Part shown: piece after piece, positions 15,505 to 24,652 of the stretch | Numbering within the stretch: the stretch's first letter is position 1 | Layout: every line of letters starts with the position of its first letter | Assembly: GCF_017908035.1 (NCBI RefSeq) | Contig: NZ_JAEQMU010000003.1 | Location: 1-64,000, forward strand | From: Sphingobacterium tabacisoli | GTDB lineage: Bacteria > Bacteroidota > Bacteroidia > Sphingobacteriales > Sphingobacteriaceae | Length of the DNA: 64,000 bases | Reading direction: 5' to 3' | Notes under the pieces: model-generated | The model's database searches: none | What the model saw: only the letters and a program-made list of their open reading frames with translations | Told to the model about the DNA's origin: nothing | Program-made: the position numbers and the translations under genes

Positions 15505-15516
15505 CTTTAAAGCTGA

Positions 15517-17673
15517 TTATTCGGTTATCCCTTCCAATTTAAGTATAAAGGCAAATTCTAAGGCTTGATCCTTAAGGTAATCAAACCTACCAGATGCTCC
15601 GCCATGTCCAAAATCCATGTCCGTCTTAAGCAAAACGACCTGATTTCCTGTCTTAACCGCTCTCAAACGAGCCACCCATTTGGCTGGTTCAAAATACTGC
15701 ACCTGACTATCATGCAGTCCCGTAGTTACCAATAGGTTAGGGTATTCCTTAGCCTCGATATTCTCATAGGGAGAGTAGGACTTCATATATTCATACGCTT
15801 CTTTTTCGTTCGGATTCCCCCATTCATCATACTCGTTTGTCGTCAACGGTATCGTCTCATCCAACATTGTCGTAACGACATCAACAAAAGGAACTGCTGC
15901 GATCACACCATTCCATAGATCAGGAGCCATGTTTACTATTGCTCCCATCAACAACCCACCTGCACTTCCTCCCTCCGCATAGAGATGCCCTTTACTGGTA
16001 TACTTATTCTCAATTAAATATTTGCCACAATCGATAAAGTCTGTAAATGTATTTTTCTTCTTTTGAAGTTTACCATCTTCATACCATTGCCGTCCCATCT
16101 CTTCTCCCCCACGAATATGAGCTATAGCATAAATAAATCCCCTATTCAACAGTGACAAACGTGCACTGCTAAATGAAGGATCCATGGACGCACCATAAGA
16201 ACCGTATGCATATAGGTGAAGCGGAGCGGAACCATCTTTCTTTGTTCCTTTTTTATAAACCAATGATATTGGCACCATTACCCCATCTCTCACTTTCGCG
16301 AAAGTACGTTCAGTCACATATTCATCCATATTATACCCTCCCAATACCTCTTGTTGTTTAAGTAGGCTTTTTTCCTTTGAGCGCATATTATATTCAAATG
16401 TAGAAACCGGTGTTACCAACGAGGTATAACCATAACGAAACACATCCGTATTATATTCGACATTTACACTAGGCCGCACGGTGTAAGTTGCCTCTCCGAA
16501 ATCCAATGGGTAAGAGGTGTTATTCTTGAGGTCGTGTATGGTCAGATTGGTCAATCCATTTTTACGTTCGGATACGACCAAGAAATCCTTAAATTCGTCC
16601 ACCCCCTCAATCAGTACATCCGCACGGTGAGGTATAAAATCTATCCAATTATCCTGAGTTGTCGCATCCAATCCACAACTCATCACCCTAAAGTTTTGGG
16701 CATCTTTATTCGTCGTTACCAAAAAACGATCATCCAACGCTGTTACACTATACAGCACATCGTTTTGTCGCTTTTGGAATACACGAAAGGCTTCGTTGGG
16801 CTGCTCTGCAGGCAGGTATCTCACCTCCGAACTTAGTGTTCCCTCCGATTCTATGAATATATATTTTCCATTTTTGGACTTACTAACCCCGATATAATTC
16901 GTATTATCCTGTTCATGATACACTTCTACATCTACTGCATTACTTGTCCCCAATACATGCTTCTTTATTTTTTCCGACAATAATGTTACTGGGTTCTTAT
17001 GTGTGTAAAATAGGGTCTTACTATCTGCTGCCCAGACGCCCCCTCCTGTCGTTTGCGTAATGCGATCCTTCATGACTTCACCTGTCTGAAGGTCTTTGAT
17101 ATGAATTACATACTCACGTCGAGATACCGTATCCACACCATAAGCAAGGTATCTATTATCCGGACTTATTTCTAATCCCGATACCGCATAATAAGCCATT
17201 CCTTTTGCCATCTCGTCCACATCCAGTAGAACTTCCTCGGCTCCATTTAATCCACCTTTCTTACGACAAAATTTAAAATACTGCCTTCCCTCGTCCGTAC
17301 GTCGATAATAATAATAGCCATTTTCTAGATACGGTACTGATTCATCTTTCTCCTTGACCCGTGCTTTCATCTCATTGTATAACTTCATCTGCAAAGGCTC
17401 CGTGCTTTTCAACATAGCTGTTGTATAGACATTCTCCTCTTCCAAATATTTTATCACAGCTGCCGAGTCTGGCCCTTTTTTGAAAAAATCGTTCAACCAG
17501 TAATAGTTATCGACCACCGTATCTCCGTGAATAATTCTTGTATAAGGCTTAATTGTGGCAACTGGTGCTTGAATATCAGGCCAACTAACATTTTTAACTT
17601 TCTCCCCTTGAGATCCACAAGAACCTGTTATCATACTTAATACTATTATATAATTACCTATTTTTTTTCTCAT
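15517..17673 (-). CDS. S9A prolyl oligopeptidase / oligopeptidase B-like lipoprotein
   Basis: This 718-residue serine peptidase cleaves short peptides. The start at ATG 17673 gives MRKKIGNYIIVLSMITGSCG, a lipoprotein signal with lipobox ITGSC and lipidated C19, so it probably sits in the periplasm or on the outer membrane. Residues 40-430 form the beta-propeller that filters substrates by size. The C-terminal alpha/beta hydrolase has Ser in EGGSAGGLL, Asp in GLHDSQV and His in DFGHGG, the S9A triad order. An upstream in-frame start (17724) would bury the signal peptide. Closest in layout to PtrB, which prefers basic P1 residues, but specificity cannot be read here. Confidence 0.9.
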   Translation of the reverse strand: MRKKIGNYIIVLSMITGSCGSQGEKVKNVSWPDIQAPVATIKPYTRIIHGDTVVDNYYWLNDFFKKGPDSAAVIKYLEEENVYTTAMLKSTEPLQMKLYNEMKARVKEKDESVPYLENGYYYYRRTDEGRQYFKFCRKKGGLNGAEEVLLDVDEMAKGMAYYAVSGLEISPDNRYLAYGVDTVSRREYVIHIKDLQTGEVMKDRITQTTGGGVWAADSKTLFYTHKNPVTLLSEKIKKHVLGTSNAVDVEVYHEQDNTNYIGVSKSKNGKYIFIESEGTLSSEVRYLPAEQPNEAFRVFQKRQNDVLYSVTALDDRFLVTTNKDAQNFRVMSCGLDATTQDNWIDFIPHRADVLIEGVDEFKDFLVVSERKNGLTNLTIHDLKNNTSYPLDFGEATYTVRPSVNVEYNTDVFRYGYTSLVTPVSTFEYNMRSKEKSLLKQQEVLGGYNMDEYVTERTFAKVRDGVMVPISLVYKKGTKKDGSAPLHLYAYGSYGASMDPSFSSARLSLLNRGFIYAIAHIRGGEEMGRQWYEDGKLQKKKNTFTDFIDCGKYLIENKYTSKGHLYAEGGSAGGLLMGAIVNMAPDLWNGVIAAVPFVDVVTTMLDETIPLTTNEYDEWGNPNEKEAYEYMKSYSPYENIEAKEYPNLLVTTGLHDSQVQYFEPAKWVARLRAVKTGNQVVLLKTDMDFGHGGASGRFDYLKDQALEFAFILKLEGITE

Positions 17674-17784
17674 ATGCCTAAGTTTTAAATTGCAAACGAT
17701 TTTAAAAATACGAAATCTCTGCAATTATTAAGTTACAATACCTATTTTACATACATTTAACTATTTTGACAGCATACCTAGCAT

Positions 17785-17792
17785 TATATTTG
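17785..17792 (+). promoter_or_regulatory. -7 element of the subtilase gene
   Basis: TATATTTG, an exact TAnnTTTG, 22 bases before ATG 17815. A TTTG at 17765-17768 is only 16 nt upstream, shorter than at other promoters here. Confidence 0.5.
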
Positions 17793-17814
17793 TAGTTGAA
17801 ACAAAAATTAAATT

Positions 17815-19440
17815 ATGCGTAATACAAAACTATTTATCGCCTTATTGGGGATAAGCATACTTCCTTACTCTGGTTTTTCACAAGACAAGAAGGACAAAGC
17901 TCCGGCCAACTGGTACAATCTAGATTACAAATCGGACGGTATTATGGGAATCAGCACCGAAAAAGCATACGAACTACTGAAGGGGCGTAAATCGACACCT
18001 GTTATCGTCGCTGTAATCGATGGTGGTGTAGACATCAACCACGAAGATCTCAAAGACGTACTTTGGATCAACAAAAAAGAAGCAACTGCTAATGGCAAAG
18101 ATGACGATAGCAACGGCTATATAGATGACAAATATGGATGGAACTTTCTTGGAAACGCAAACGGGGAAAACGTCAACTATGACAATCTCGAAGTCACTAG
18201 ACTGATCCGTAAGTATGAACCTAAATATATTTCCGTATTACCTACCACCCGACTTTCTGAAGCCGAGCGAAGAGAATTCGTTGCTTATCAAAAAATGATC
18301 TCGGATTACACCACCAAAATGGACGAAGCTCAATTTGGCGATGTAAATTATGGCCGTCTTAAACAAAGCATAGAAAAGATCCTTGCCACAATGGGCAAAG
18401 AGGCAAAAGATGTCAAAAAAGAGGACTTGGACAACTTCAAAGCCGAGAACGATCAACAGAAACTCGCGATCCGTATTGCAAAAAAAGAAGTGGAATCTGG
18501 CGGTTTCGAAAAATTCTACAAAGACATTGAAGAAGCGACCGATTATTTCGGTGCACAGGTCAAATACCACCTCAACAAAGAGTACGATTCCAGATCTATC
18601 ATCGGTGACAATTATGACGATGCCAGCGAGCACAACTACGGTAATCCAGATGTTAAAGGTCCAGACGCAGAACATGGGACTCACGTTGCTGGTATAATAG
18701 GTGCTAAAAGAAACAATAATATCGGTATCAATGGTGTTGCAGACAATGTAGAAATCATGTCTATCCGTGCTGTACCCAATGGAGACGAAAGAGATAAAGA
18801 CGTCGCTAACAGTATCAGATATGCCGTAGACAATGGTGCAAAAGTCATCAATATGAGTTTCGGAAAAGGCTACTATTACAACAAAAAAGCGGTAGATGAT
18901 GCCATCCGATATGCTATGGACAAAGATGTACTATTAGTACATGCTGCAGGAAACGATGGTAAGAACATTGACATCACCCCTAATTATCCGACAAAATACT
19001 ATACAGATAGTGTAAATGCGATCACAGGAGAAGCCAAGGCCTGGATCACTGTAGGAGCTACTTCGTGGAAATTGGACAGTGATCTGTTAGCTGACTTTTC
19101 AAACTATGGCTATAAGTCTGTAGATGTATTTGCTCCGGGTGTAGCAATCAACTCTACTATGCCTGAAAATCAATATAAAGAACAACAAGGGACAAGTATG
19201 GCTGCTCCGGTAGTCTCTGGCCTAGCGGCCATTCTACGCTCTTATTATCCAGAACTTACAGCTCTACAAGTAAAAAACATCATACTTAGGTCTGCTGTAA
19301 AAGTAGACCAAAAAGTAAAAGTAAAGCAAGATGGTACTAGCAAAAAGGTATACCTTGACGAGATCTCTGTAAGTGGAGGAATAGCTAATGCGTACAATGC
19401 TATTGTAGAGGCTAATAAACAAACTTCAAACAAAAAGTAA
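17815..19440 (+). CDS. S8 subtilisin-family serine peptidase with a long insertion
   Basis: This 541-residue exported protease has the signal peptide MRNTKLFIALLGISILPYSG, ending about residue 23 (GFSQ). The catalytic triad is D69 (VAVIDGGVD), H287 (EHGTHVAGIIG) and S461 (GTSMAAPVVSG), with the oxyanion Asn in HAAGND. D69 and H287 are about 218 residues apart, far more than the usual few dozen. The insert (about 105-275) is charged and helical, rich in Lys, Glu and Asp, and perhaps acts as an intramolecular clamp or substrate arm. There is no C-terminal T9SS sorting domain, so it probably stays in the periplasm. Similar inserted subtilases occur across Bacteroidota. Monocistronic. Confidence 0.88.
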   Translation: MRNTKLFIALLGISILPYSGFSQDKKDKAPANWYNLDYKSDGIMGISTEKAYELLKGRKSTPVIVAVIDGGVDINHEDLKDVLWINKKEATANGKDDDSNGYIDDKYGWNFLGNANGENVNYDNLEVTRLIRKYEPKYISVLPTTRLSEAERREFVAYQKMISDYTTKMDEAQFGDVNYGRLKQSIEKILATMGKEAKDVKKEDLDNFKAENDQQKLAIRIAKKEVESGGFEKFYKDIEEATDYFGAQVKYHLNKEYDSRSIIGDNYDDASEHNYGNPDVKGPDAEHGTHVAGIIGAKRNNNIGINGVADNVEIMSIRAVPNGDERDKDVANSIRYAVDNGAKVINMSFGKGYYYNKKAVDDAIRYAMDKDVLLVHAAGNDGKNIDITPNYPTKYYTDSVNAITGEAKAWITVGATSWKLDSDLLADFSNYGYKSVDVFAPGVAINSTMPENQYKEQQGTSMAAPVVSGLAAILRSYYPELTALQVKNIILRSAVKVDQKVKVKQDGTSKKVYLDEISVSGGIANAYNAIVEANKQTSNKK

Positions 19441-19514
19441 AAAAATGTTAAATTTTCTATAATAATAATTCTTATTTTGCGTTTAACTACTAAACAACAA
19501 TAAATAAGAGGCTT

Positions 19515-19700
19515 ATGGTTGAAAATTCTACTACAGTTTATGAAGAAGCTTACAAAAGCGATTTAAAAGAATCTATGACAGATCTAGACGCCACCTTTGA
19601 AACAAATATCAAACAAGGTATTCAAAGTCTAGCAAAAGAGCCAAAGCAAAGTGTTATAGACAATATTCTTTCTTACTCTAAATCATTTGTAAGCAAGTAA
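19515..19700 (+). CDS. Conserved-looking 61-residue small protein, unknown function
   Basis: This acidic/basic mixed helical protein begins MVENSTTVYEEAYKSDLKES and ends LSYSKSFVSK. It has no signal peptide, no Cys and no membrane segment. The frame is supported by a promoter-like TATTTTG with AT-rich upstream sequence near 19474-19480 and by a strong terminator just after the stop (19702-19740). A short gene framed this tightly is likely real. It sits between the subtilase and nth, but the signals make it a separate unit. No family recognised; it may be a small regulator or a stress-related protein, which I cannot tell. Confidence 0.6.
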   Translation: MVENSTTVYEEAYKSDLKESMTDLDATFETNIKQGIQSLAKEPKQSVIDNILSYSKSFVSK

Positions 19701-19701
19701 C

Positions 19702-19740
19702 AACAGAGTCTCTAAAAGTTTAGAGACTCTGTTATTTTAA
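19702..19740 (+). terminator. Terminator of the 61-residue gene
   Basis: A 15-bp inverted repeat, AACAGAGTCTCTAAA (19702-19716) with TTTAGAGACTCTGTT (19719-19733), then ATTTTAA. The innermost A/T pairs probably open to form the loop. Its tail overlaps the -33 region of nth. Confidence 0.8.
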
Positions 19741-19766
19741 GAGTCTCCTACAAATGAGTATCTTTG
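19735..19766 (+). promoter_or_regulatory. nth promoter, probably giving a leaderless transcript
   Basis: TTTT (19735-19738), 20 nt, TATCTTTG (19759-19766). The -7 box ends only three bases before ATG 19770, so transcription should begin at or next to the start codon. Confidence 0.55.
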
Positions 19767-19769
19767 TGT

Positions 19770-20441
19770 ATGTTAAAAAAAGACCGTTACAAAGCCTTTG
19801 TAGAGTACTTCTCGACACATAATCCCAATGCAGAAACTGAGCTTCACTATGGTAATCCCTTTGAACTTTTGGTTGCTGTAATCCTATCCGCGCAATGTAC
19901 CGACAAGCGTATCAACCAAGTTACACCCGCGCTATTTGAACGCTTCCCTGATGCAGAATCGCTCGCAGCGAGCTCCCAGGATGAAGTATTCACCTATATA
20001 CGCTCCGTTAGCTATCCTAACAATAAAGCAAAACATCTGGTCGGAATGGCCCAAAAATTACAGGAGGACTTTGATGGTATTGTTCCAGAAAAAGTGGAAG
20101 ACCTTATTAAGCTTCCTGGAGTAGGCCGAAAGACGGCAAATGTTATTTCATCAGTTGTCTACAACAATCCTGCTATGGCTGTAGATACCCATGTCTTTAG
20201 GGTGAGCAACAGGCTTGGGTTGACGAGCAATGCCACTACCCCACTAGCTGTGGAAAAACAATTGGTTAAATATCTGCCAGAAGAAACCATTGCAGTCGCC
20301 CATCACTGGCTTATTCTACACGGTAGGTATATTTGCCTGGCTCGCTCTCCCAAATGCGACCAATGTCCCATTACCTATTTTTGCAAGTATTTCGAAAAAA
20401 CGCGAAAAGCAGAACTGATAACAAAACACCCAACTAATTAA
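19770..20441 (+). CDS. nth: Endonuclease III (Nth)
   Basis: This 223-residue bifunctional DNA glycosylase/AP lyase removes oxidised pyrimidines. The helix-hairpin-helix LPGVGRKTANV carries catalytic Lys121, and Asp139 lies in AVDTHVFRV, both matching E. coli Nth (K120, D138). The C-terminal 4Fe-4S loop is present as C-x6-C-x2-C-x5-C (CLARSPKCDQCPITYFC). ATG 19770 aligns with the E. coli N-terminus; an upstream TTG two codons earlier lies within the -7 promoter box and is rejected. recA follows 101 bases later with its own promoter. Confidence 0.94.
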   Translation: MLKKDRYKAFVEYFSTHNPNAETELHYGNPFELLVAVILSAQCTDKRINQVTPALFERFPDAESLAASSQDEVFTYIRSVSYPNNKAKHLVGMAQKLQEDFDGIVPEKVEDLIKLPGVGRKTANVISSVVYNNPAMAVDTHVFRVSNRLGLTSNATTPLAVEKQLVKYLPEETIAVAHHWLILHGRYICLARSPKCDQCPITYFCKYFEKTRKAELITKHPTN

Positions 20442-20491
20442 ATACATCGATTCCCATTTTTTTTAAACAAACTAACAATTTTAGTAAAAAA

Positions 20492-20523
20492 TTTGGCGAT
20501 AAGAATTAAAGGTTATATATTTG
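20492..20523 (+). promoter_or_regulatory. recA promoter
   Basis: TTTG (20492-20495), 20 nt, TATATTTG (20516-20523): an exact Bacteroidota promoter, 19 bases before the recA ATG. No obvious LexA-type palindrome overlaps it. Confidence 0.78.
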
Positions 20524-20542
20524 ACACATCAATACTAAAAAC

Positions 20543-21565
20543 ATGAGCAACGGAGAGAAATTAAAAGCATTACAGTTAGCCTTAGATAAATTAGAAAAAT
20601 CTTATGGCAAAGGTACTATCATGAAACTAGGTGATTCAGCAGTTGAGCCTCTCGAGGCAATATCTACAGGTTCATTAGGTTTGGATATCGCGTTAGGTAT
20701 TGGCGGAGTTCCTAAAGGTCGTATCATCGAGATTTATGGGCCGGAATCTTCAGGTAAAACTACACTAGCCACTCATATTGTAGCTGAAGCTCAAAAAAAA
20801 GGTGGAATAGCAGCCATTATTGATGCGGAGCACGCTTTTGACAAATACTATGCTCAAAAATTAGGTGTTGATGTAGAGAACTTACTCATTTCTCAACCTG
20901 ATAATGGAGAGCAAGCTTTAGAAATTGCAGAAAACTTGATACGTTCTGGCGCTATAGACGTCATCGTTATTGACTCTGTTGCAGCCCTAGTACCTAAAGC
21001 AGAGATAGAAGGTGAGATGGGAGACTCAAAAATGGGACTTCAGGCCCGTCTAATGTCGCAAGCATTGCGTAAGTTGACCGGAACAATTGCTAAGACAAAC
21101 TGTTGTTGTATTTTCATTAACCAATTGCGGGAAAAAATAGGTGTTATGTTTGGTAACCCAGAAACCACAACTGGAGGTAACGCCCTGAAATTCTACTCAT
21201 CAGTTCGTTTAGATATCAGACGTACTTCTCAGATTAAAGATTCTGATGAAGTATCTGGAAATCGCGTAAAAGTAAAAATTGTTAAAAACAAAGTAGCTCC
21301 TCCTTTCCGAATCGCCGAGTTTGACATTATGTTTGGAGAAGGAATCTCTAAAGTTGGTGAAATTATCGATTTAGGAGTTGAATATAACATCATCAAAAAA
21401 TCAGGTTCATGGTTTAGCTATGGTGATACAAAATTAGGTCAGGGACGTGATGCAGTAAAGAATTTACTACTCGATAATCCCGATTTGATGGATGAACTAG
21501 AGACAAAGATTCGTGCAGAAGTAACTGGAGAAGCACTAGACCAGTCTGCATTATTGGAAGAATAG
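20543..21565 (+). CDS. recA: RecA recombinase
   Basis: This 340-residue protein forms filaments on single-stranded DNA, drives strand exchange and activates SOS cleavage. Walker A is [13 protein letters not shown], Walker B is [14 protein letters not shown], and loop regions include [19 protein letters not shown] and [16 protein letters not shown] with [10 protein letters not shown]. The N-terminus [19 protein letters not shown] is typical. The acidic C-tail ends [10 protein letters not shown]. There is no intein. No recX follows; a terminator lies directly downstream. Confidence 0.98.
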   Translation: MSNGEKLKALQLALDKLEKSYGKGTIMKLGDSAVEPLEAISTGSLGLDIALGIGGVPKGRIIEIYGPESSGKTTLATHIVAEAQKKGGIAAIIDAEHAFDKYYAQKLGVDVENLLISQPDNGEQALEIAENLIRSGAIDVIVIDSVAALVPKAEIEGEMGDSKMGLQARLMSQALRKLTGTIAKTNCCCIFINQLREKIGVMFGNPETTTGGNALKFYSSVRLDIRRTSQIKDSDEVSGNRVKVKIVKNKVAPPFRIAEFDIMFGEGISKVGEIIDLGVEYNIIKKSGSWFSYGDTKLGQGRDAVKNLLLDNPDLMDELETKIRAEVTGEALDQSALLEE

Positions 21566-21589
21566 TTTACAGTAAAAAACATTAACCTT

Positions 21590-21623
21590 GGGCCTTTTAG
21601 AAATAGAAGGCCCTTTTTATTTT
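21590..21623 (+). terminator. recA terminator
   Basis: GGGCCTT (21590-21596) pairs with AAGGCCC (21607-21613), followed by TTTTTATTTT. Confidence 0.85.
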
Positions 21624-21732
21624 GTATCTATTTCCAACAACACCTTTATCCCATTTTTTCTGCAACTGTACATTATGACCACTATTATCTTGAGCAAAGC
21701 ATCTAGCTTTCTGTAACAATAGCTTTCTAAAA

Positions 21733-21765
21733 TCAAAAAAAAGCACGGTAAATATACCGTGCTTT
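21733..21765 (-). terminator. pruA terminator
   Basis: An 11-bp stem, AAAGCACGGTA (21740-21750) with TACCGTGCTTT (21755-21765), with a 4-nt loop. On the minus strand it is followed by a run of eight or more T. The plus side also has TTTTT, so it may work both ways. Confidence 0.82.
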
Positions 21766-21786
21766 TTATTAATACTATTAAGTTTC

Positions 21787-23424
21787 TTATTGCTCTTCTG
21801 ATAAAAATGGATATCTATAATCCGTATCTGGAGTAAAAGTTTCTTTAATTGTGCGAGGTGAAACCCAACGTAATAAATTAATCATTGACCCAGCTTTATC
21901 ATTTGTGCCCGATCCTCTCGCTCCACCAAATGGTTGCTGTCCAACTACCGCTCCAGTACACTTATCATTAATATAGAAGTTACCTGCAGCATTACGCAAT
22001 GCATAAGTCGCTTCGTCAATTGCATAGCGATCCTGTGATATAATAGCCCCTGTCAATGCGTAAATTGATGTCTTATCAACTAGCTCCAACATTTCTGACC
22101 ACTTGCTATCCTCATAAACATAAACAGTCAACACAGGACCAAACAGCTCTTCAGATAGCGTTTCATAATCTGGAGTTTTCGCAACAATAACAGTTGGATG
22201 AATGAAATATCCTGTTGACTTATCGTATGTTCCACCGATTACAACCTCAGCATCTGCCGAAGTTTTTGCTCTGTCAATATAACTTGTGATTTTATCAAAA
22301 GATTTCTCATCAATTACAGCGTTTATGAAATTGCTAAAATCTTCCGTTCCACCAATCTTAAATGATTTTATATCTCTTTCCATTAGCCCTTTCAAATCAT
22401 TCCAAAGCGATTGAGGCACGTATGCTCTAGAAGCGGCCGAACATTTTTGTCCTTGGAATTCAAACGCACCGCGAACCAATGCCGTATTCAGCACGTCCAA
22501 ATCAGCTGAAGGATGCGCTACGATAAAATCTTTACCACCAGTTTCACCAACGATACGTGGATAAGTTTTGTACCTATGGATATTCTCTCCGATAGTTTTC
22601 CAAATATCCTGGAAAACGCCTGTAGATCCTGTGAAGTGAATACCTGCAAAATCAGGGTGTTTAAAGATTACATCTCCAGCATCAGGACCAGAAACATATA
22701 CCAAGTTAATAACGCCATCAGGAAGACCAGCTTCTTTAAAGATTTGCATTAACACGTTGGCAGAATAAATTTGCGTGTTAGATGGCTTCCAAACTACAAC
22801 ATTTCCCATCATCGCTACTGATGTAGGTAGATTACCTGCGATTGCTGTAAAGTTGAAAGGAGTCAATGCAAATACAAACCCCTCTAAGGGACGTTGCTCT
22901 ACACGGTTCCATACCCCTTTACTATTAGCTGGAGGTTGTTGCTGATAGATCTCAGACATGTATTTTACATTGAACCGTAAAAAGTCTACAATCTCACAAG
23001 CTGAATCGATCTCTGCTTGGTACGGATTCTTTGACTGCCCCAACATTGTGGCAGCATTCAATTTATAACGATATTTAGTAGAGATAAGCTCTGCTGCTTT
23101 TAAGAAAATCGCTGCACGCTGTTCCCAAGGTAGATTTTCCCAATCTTCTTTAGCGGCCAAAGCAACTTCGATAGCCTCTTCAACATGCTCCTTAGTACCT
23201 TGAGAGTAGTACCCTAAAATATGCTTATGATCATGAGGAGGAGTCAATTTAACTTTTTTCTCCGTACGTACTTCTTTACCACCGATGTACATAGGAACAT
23301 CTATTTCCTGACCTCTCGCATCTTGGATAGCCTGACGTAACAATGCGCGCTCTTTCGTACCTGGTGCGTATGCGTATACCGGTTCGTTAACTGGAGCCGG
23401 AACATTAAAAAATCCCTTTAACAT
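21787..23424 (-). CDS. pruA: L-glutamate gamma-semialdehyde (1-pyrroline-5-carboxylate) dehydrogenase
   Basis: This 545-residue NAD-dependent aldehyde dehydrogenase turns glutamate semialdehyde into glutamate, the last step of proline breakdown. Family features are ALTPFNFTAIAGNLP, the NAD-site region VVWKPSNTQIYSA, general base Glu in VGETGGKDF, and the nucleophile Cys in GQKCSAASRAYVP. KCTGAVVGQQPFGGARGSGTNDK is the distinctive proline-pathway motif before the C-terminus. The length matches the monofunctional mitochondrial-type enzyme; no PutA proline dehydrogenase domain is fused or adjacent. The AraC regulator upstream on the same strand may control it. Confidence 0.94.
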   Translation of the reverse strand: MLKGFFNVPAPVNEPVYAYAPGTKERALLRQAIQDARGQEIDVPMYIGGKEVRTEKKVKLTPPHDHKHILGYYSQGTKEHVEEAIEVALAAKEDWENLPWEQRAAIFLKAAELISTKYRYKLNAATMLGQSKNPYQAEIDSACEIVDFLRFNVKYMSEIYQQQPPANSKGVWNRVEQRPLEGFVFALTPFNFTAIAGNLPTSVAMMGNVVVWKPSNTQIYSANVLMQIFKEAGLPDGVINLVYVSGPDAGDVIFKHPDFAGIHFTGSTGVFQDIWKTIGENIHRYKTYPRIVGETGGKDFIVAHPSADLDVLNTALVRGAFEFQGQKCSAASRAYVPQSLWNDLKGLMERDIKSFKIGGTEDFSNFINAVIDEKSFDKITSYIDRAKTSADAEVVIGGTYDKSTGYFIHPTVIVAKTPDYETLSEELFGPVLTVYVYEDSKWSEMLELVDKTSIYALTGAIISQDRYAIDEATYALRNAAGNFYINDKCTGAVVGQQPFGGARGSGTNDKAGSMINLLRWVSPRTIKETFTPDTDYRYPFLSEEQ

Positions 23425-23627
23425 AATTTTAATTTTTTATCTATGTAAAATAACAAAATATATCCGCAATATTATAGTCTTGGATTGTCCATAAATAAAC
23501 ATATTATGCCCCTACAACAAATAACAGTTATGTCAACTCGACAGATAAAGAGCAAACAAACACCTTTATACCAAGAACATAAATAAAAACAGGTTCACAT
23601 CAACACTAATCGCTAACACAATTTTTG

Positions 23628-24497
23628 TTAGATATCCACACTATGTTGAGCGATATATTTACGTGGCGACATCTTGGTAATAGACTTGAAAACACGGTTA
23701 AAATGCACTACATTATTAAACCCGGATTGAAAGGCTGCTTCTGCGATATGCTCCGATTTATTATCAATCAAAATTTGACAGGCCTTCTCTATACGTACTT
23801 CGTTCAAAAAACTAATATATGTTTTGGTGGTATGCCTCTTGAAAAACTTGCAGAAGGAAGTAGGTGTCATATGCACAATAGATGCCACTTGCTCGACCGT
23901 GATATCCTCATTATAATGATCGAAAGTATACTTATACACCTGGCTGATTCGCGCTCCATCCTTATCTGAGTAGGTCACATTCCGAACCCCTGAATAAAGG
24001 GATGACACATCGTTGCGATGGATTGCCAAAGCATAGAGTAAGGAAAGAAATTCGGTAAAACGTGGCATCGACGTCTTTACCATTAAGTTCGTAAAATAAT
24101 GCATCATTGATTCCGAAATAGACCTATCAAGCCGTTTGCTGATATCCAGCTCCAGCAAATAATCCTTCACCAACTCGAAATCAGGAATATGGTAGAGTTT
24201 CTTCATTCGCTCCAAGTTCACAAATATGTGAATAGCGTGTATATCCCCAATCTCTTCCTCATCCTCCATATCCCGATCAAACATATGTGGCTCGTTAGGC
24301 TTCAGCACAAAAATATCACCTGACTGAAAAGACTGCATGATATTCCCCACCATAATCGTCCCTTTACCTTTTAGAATATACGTAATCTGTGCTTCGTCAT
24401 GGCGATGGTAGTAATTATAGAAATTTTCCTTTTTATCTTCCATAACAGCAAACACACCTTCACCATATACAGACACTGTAAACTGAATCGGCTTCAT
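23628..24497 (-). CDS. AraC-family transcriptional regulator with cupin sensor domain
   Basis: This 289-residue protein has an N-terminal cupin (about 20-100: NYYHRHDEAQITYILKGKG, SGDIFVLKPNEPHMF) and a C-terminal pair of helix-turn-helix motifs (about 185-285: ITVEQVASIVHMTPTSFCKFF, then AEAAFQSGFNNVVHFNRVFK with MSPRKY). The cupin probably binds a small ligand. Its gene lies 203 bases upstream of pruA in the same direction. Control of proline or amino-acid catabolism is a reasonable guess from that position only. No partner sensor is present. Confidence 0.85.
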   Translation of the reverse strand: MKPIQFTVSVYGEGVFAVMEDKKENFYNYYHRHDEAQITYILKGKGTIMVGNIMQSFQSGDIFVLKPNEPHMFDRDMEDEEEIGDIHAIHIFVNLERMKKLYHIPDFELVKDYLLELDISKRLDRSISESMMHYFTNLMVKTSMPRFTEFLSLLYALAIHRNDVSSLYSGVRNVTYSDKDGARISQVYKYTFDHYNEDITVEQVASIVHMTPTSFCKFFKRHTTKTYISFLNEVRIEKACQILIDNKSEHIAEAAFQSGFNNVVHFNRVFKSITKMSPRKYIAQHSVDI

Positions 24498-24598
24498 AAC
24501 GCTCTATCTTAAATCCTTCTTACTTTTAACATTTTTCTACCAACAAGCATCTGTACATCTCGACCTATCTCTCAATCAATCCCACTTATCAAAGATTA

Positions 24599-24632
24599 AA
24601 AAGGCGACAAGGGTAATCCCATGTCGCCTTTT
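24599..24632 (-). terminator. sod terminator
   Basis: An 11-bp stem, AAAAGGCGACA (24599-24609) with TGTCGCCTTTT (24622-24632), followed on the minus strand by TTTTTAATC. It lies just after the superoxide dismutase stop. Confidence 0.85.
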
Positions 24633-24652
24633 AAAATCGTTATAATCTATGG

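Noticed and set aside
18238..18684. Antisense frame within the subtilase (148 residues)
   Set aside because: Shadow of the charged insert region; the plus strand has the catalytic triad.
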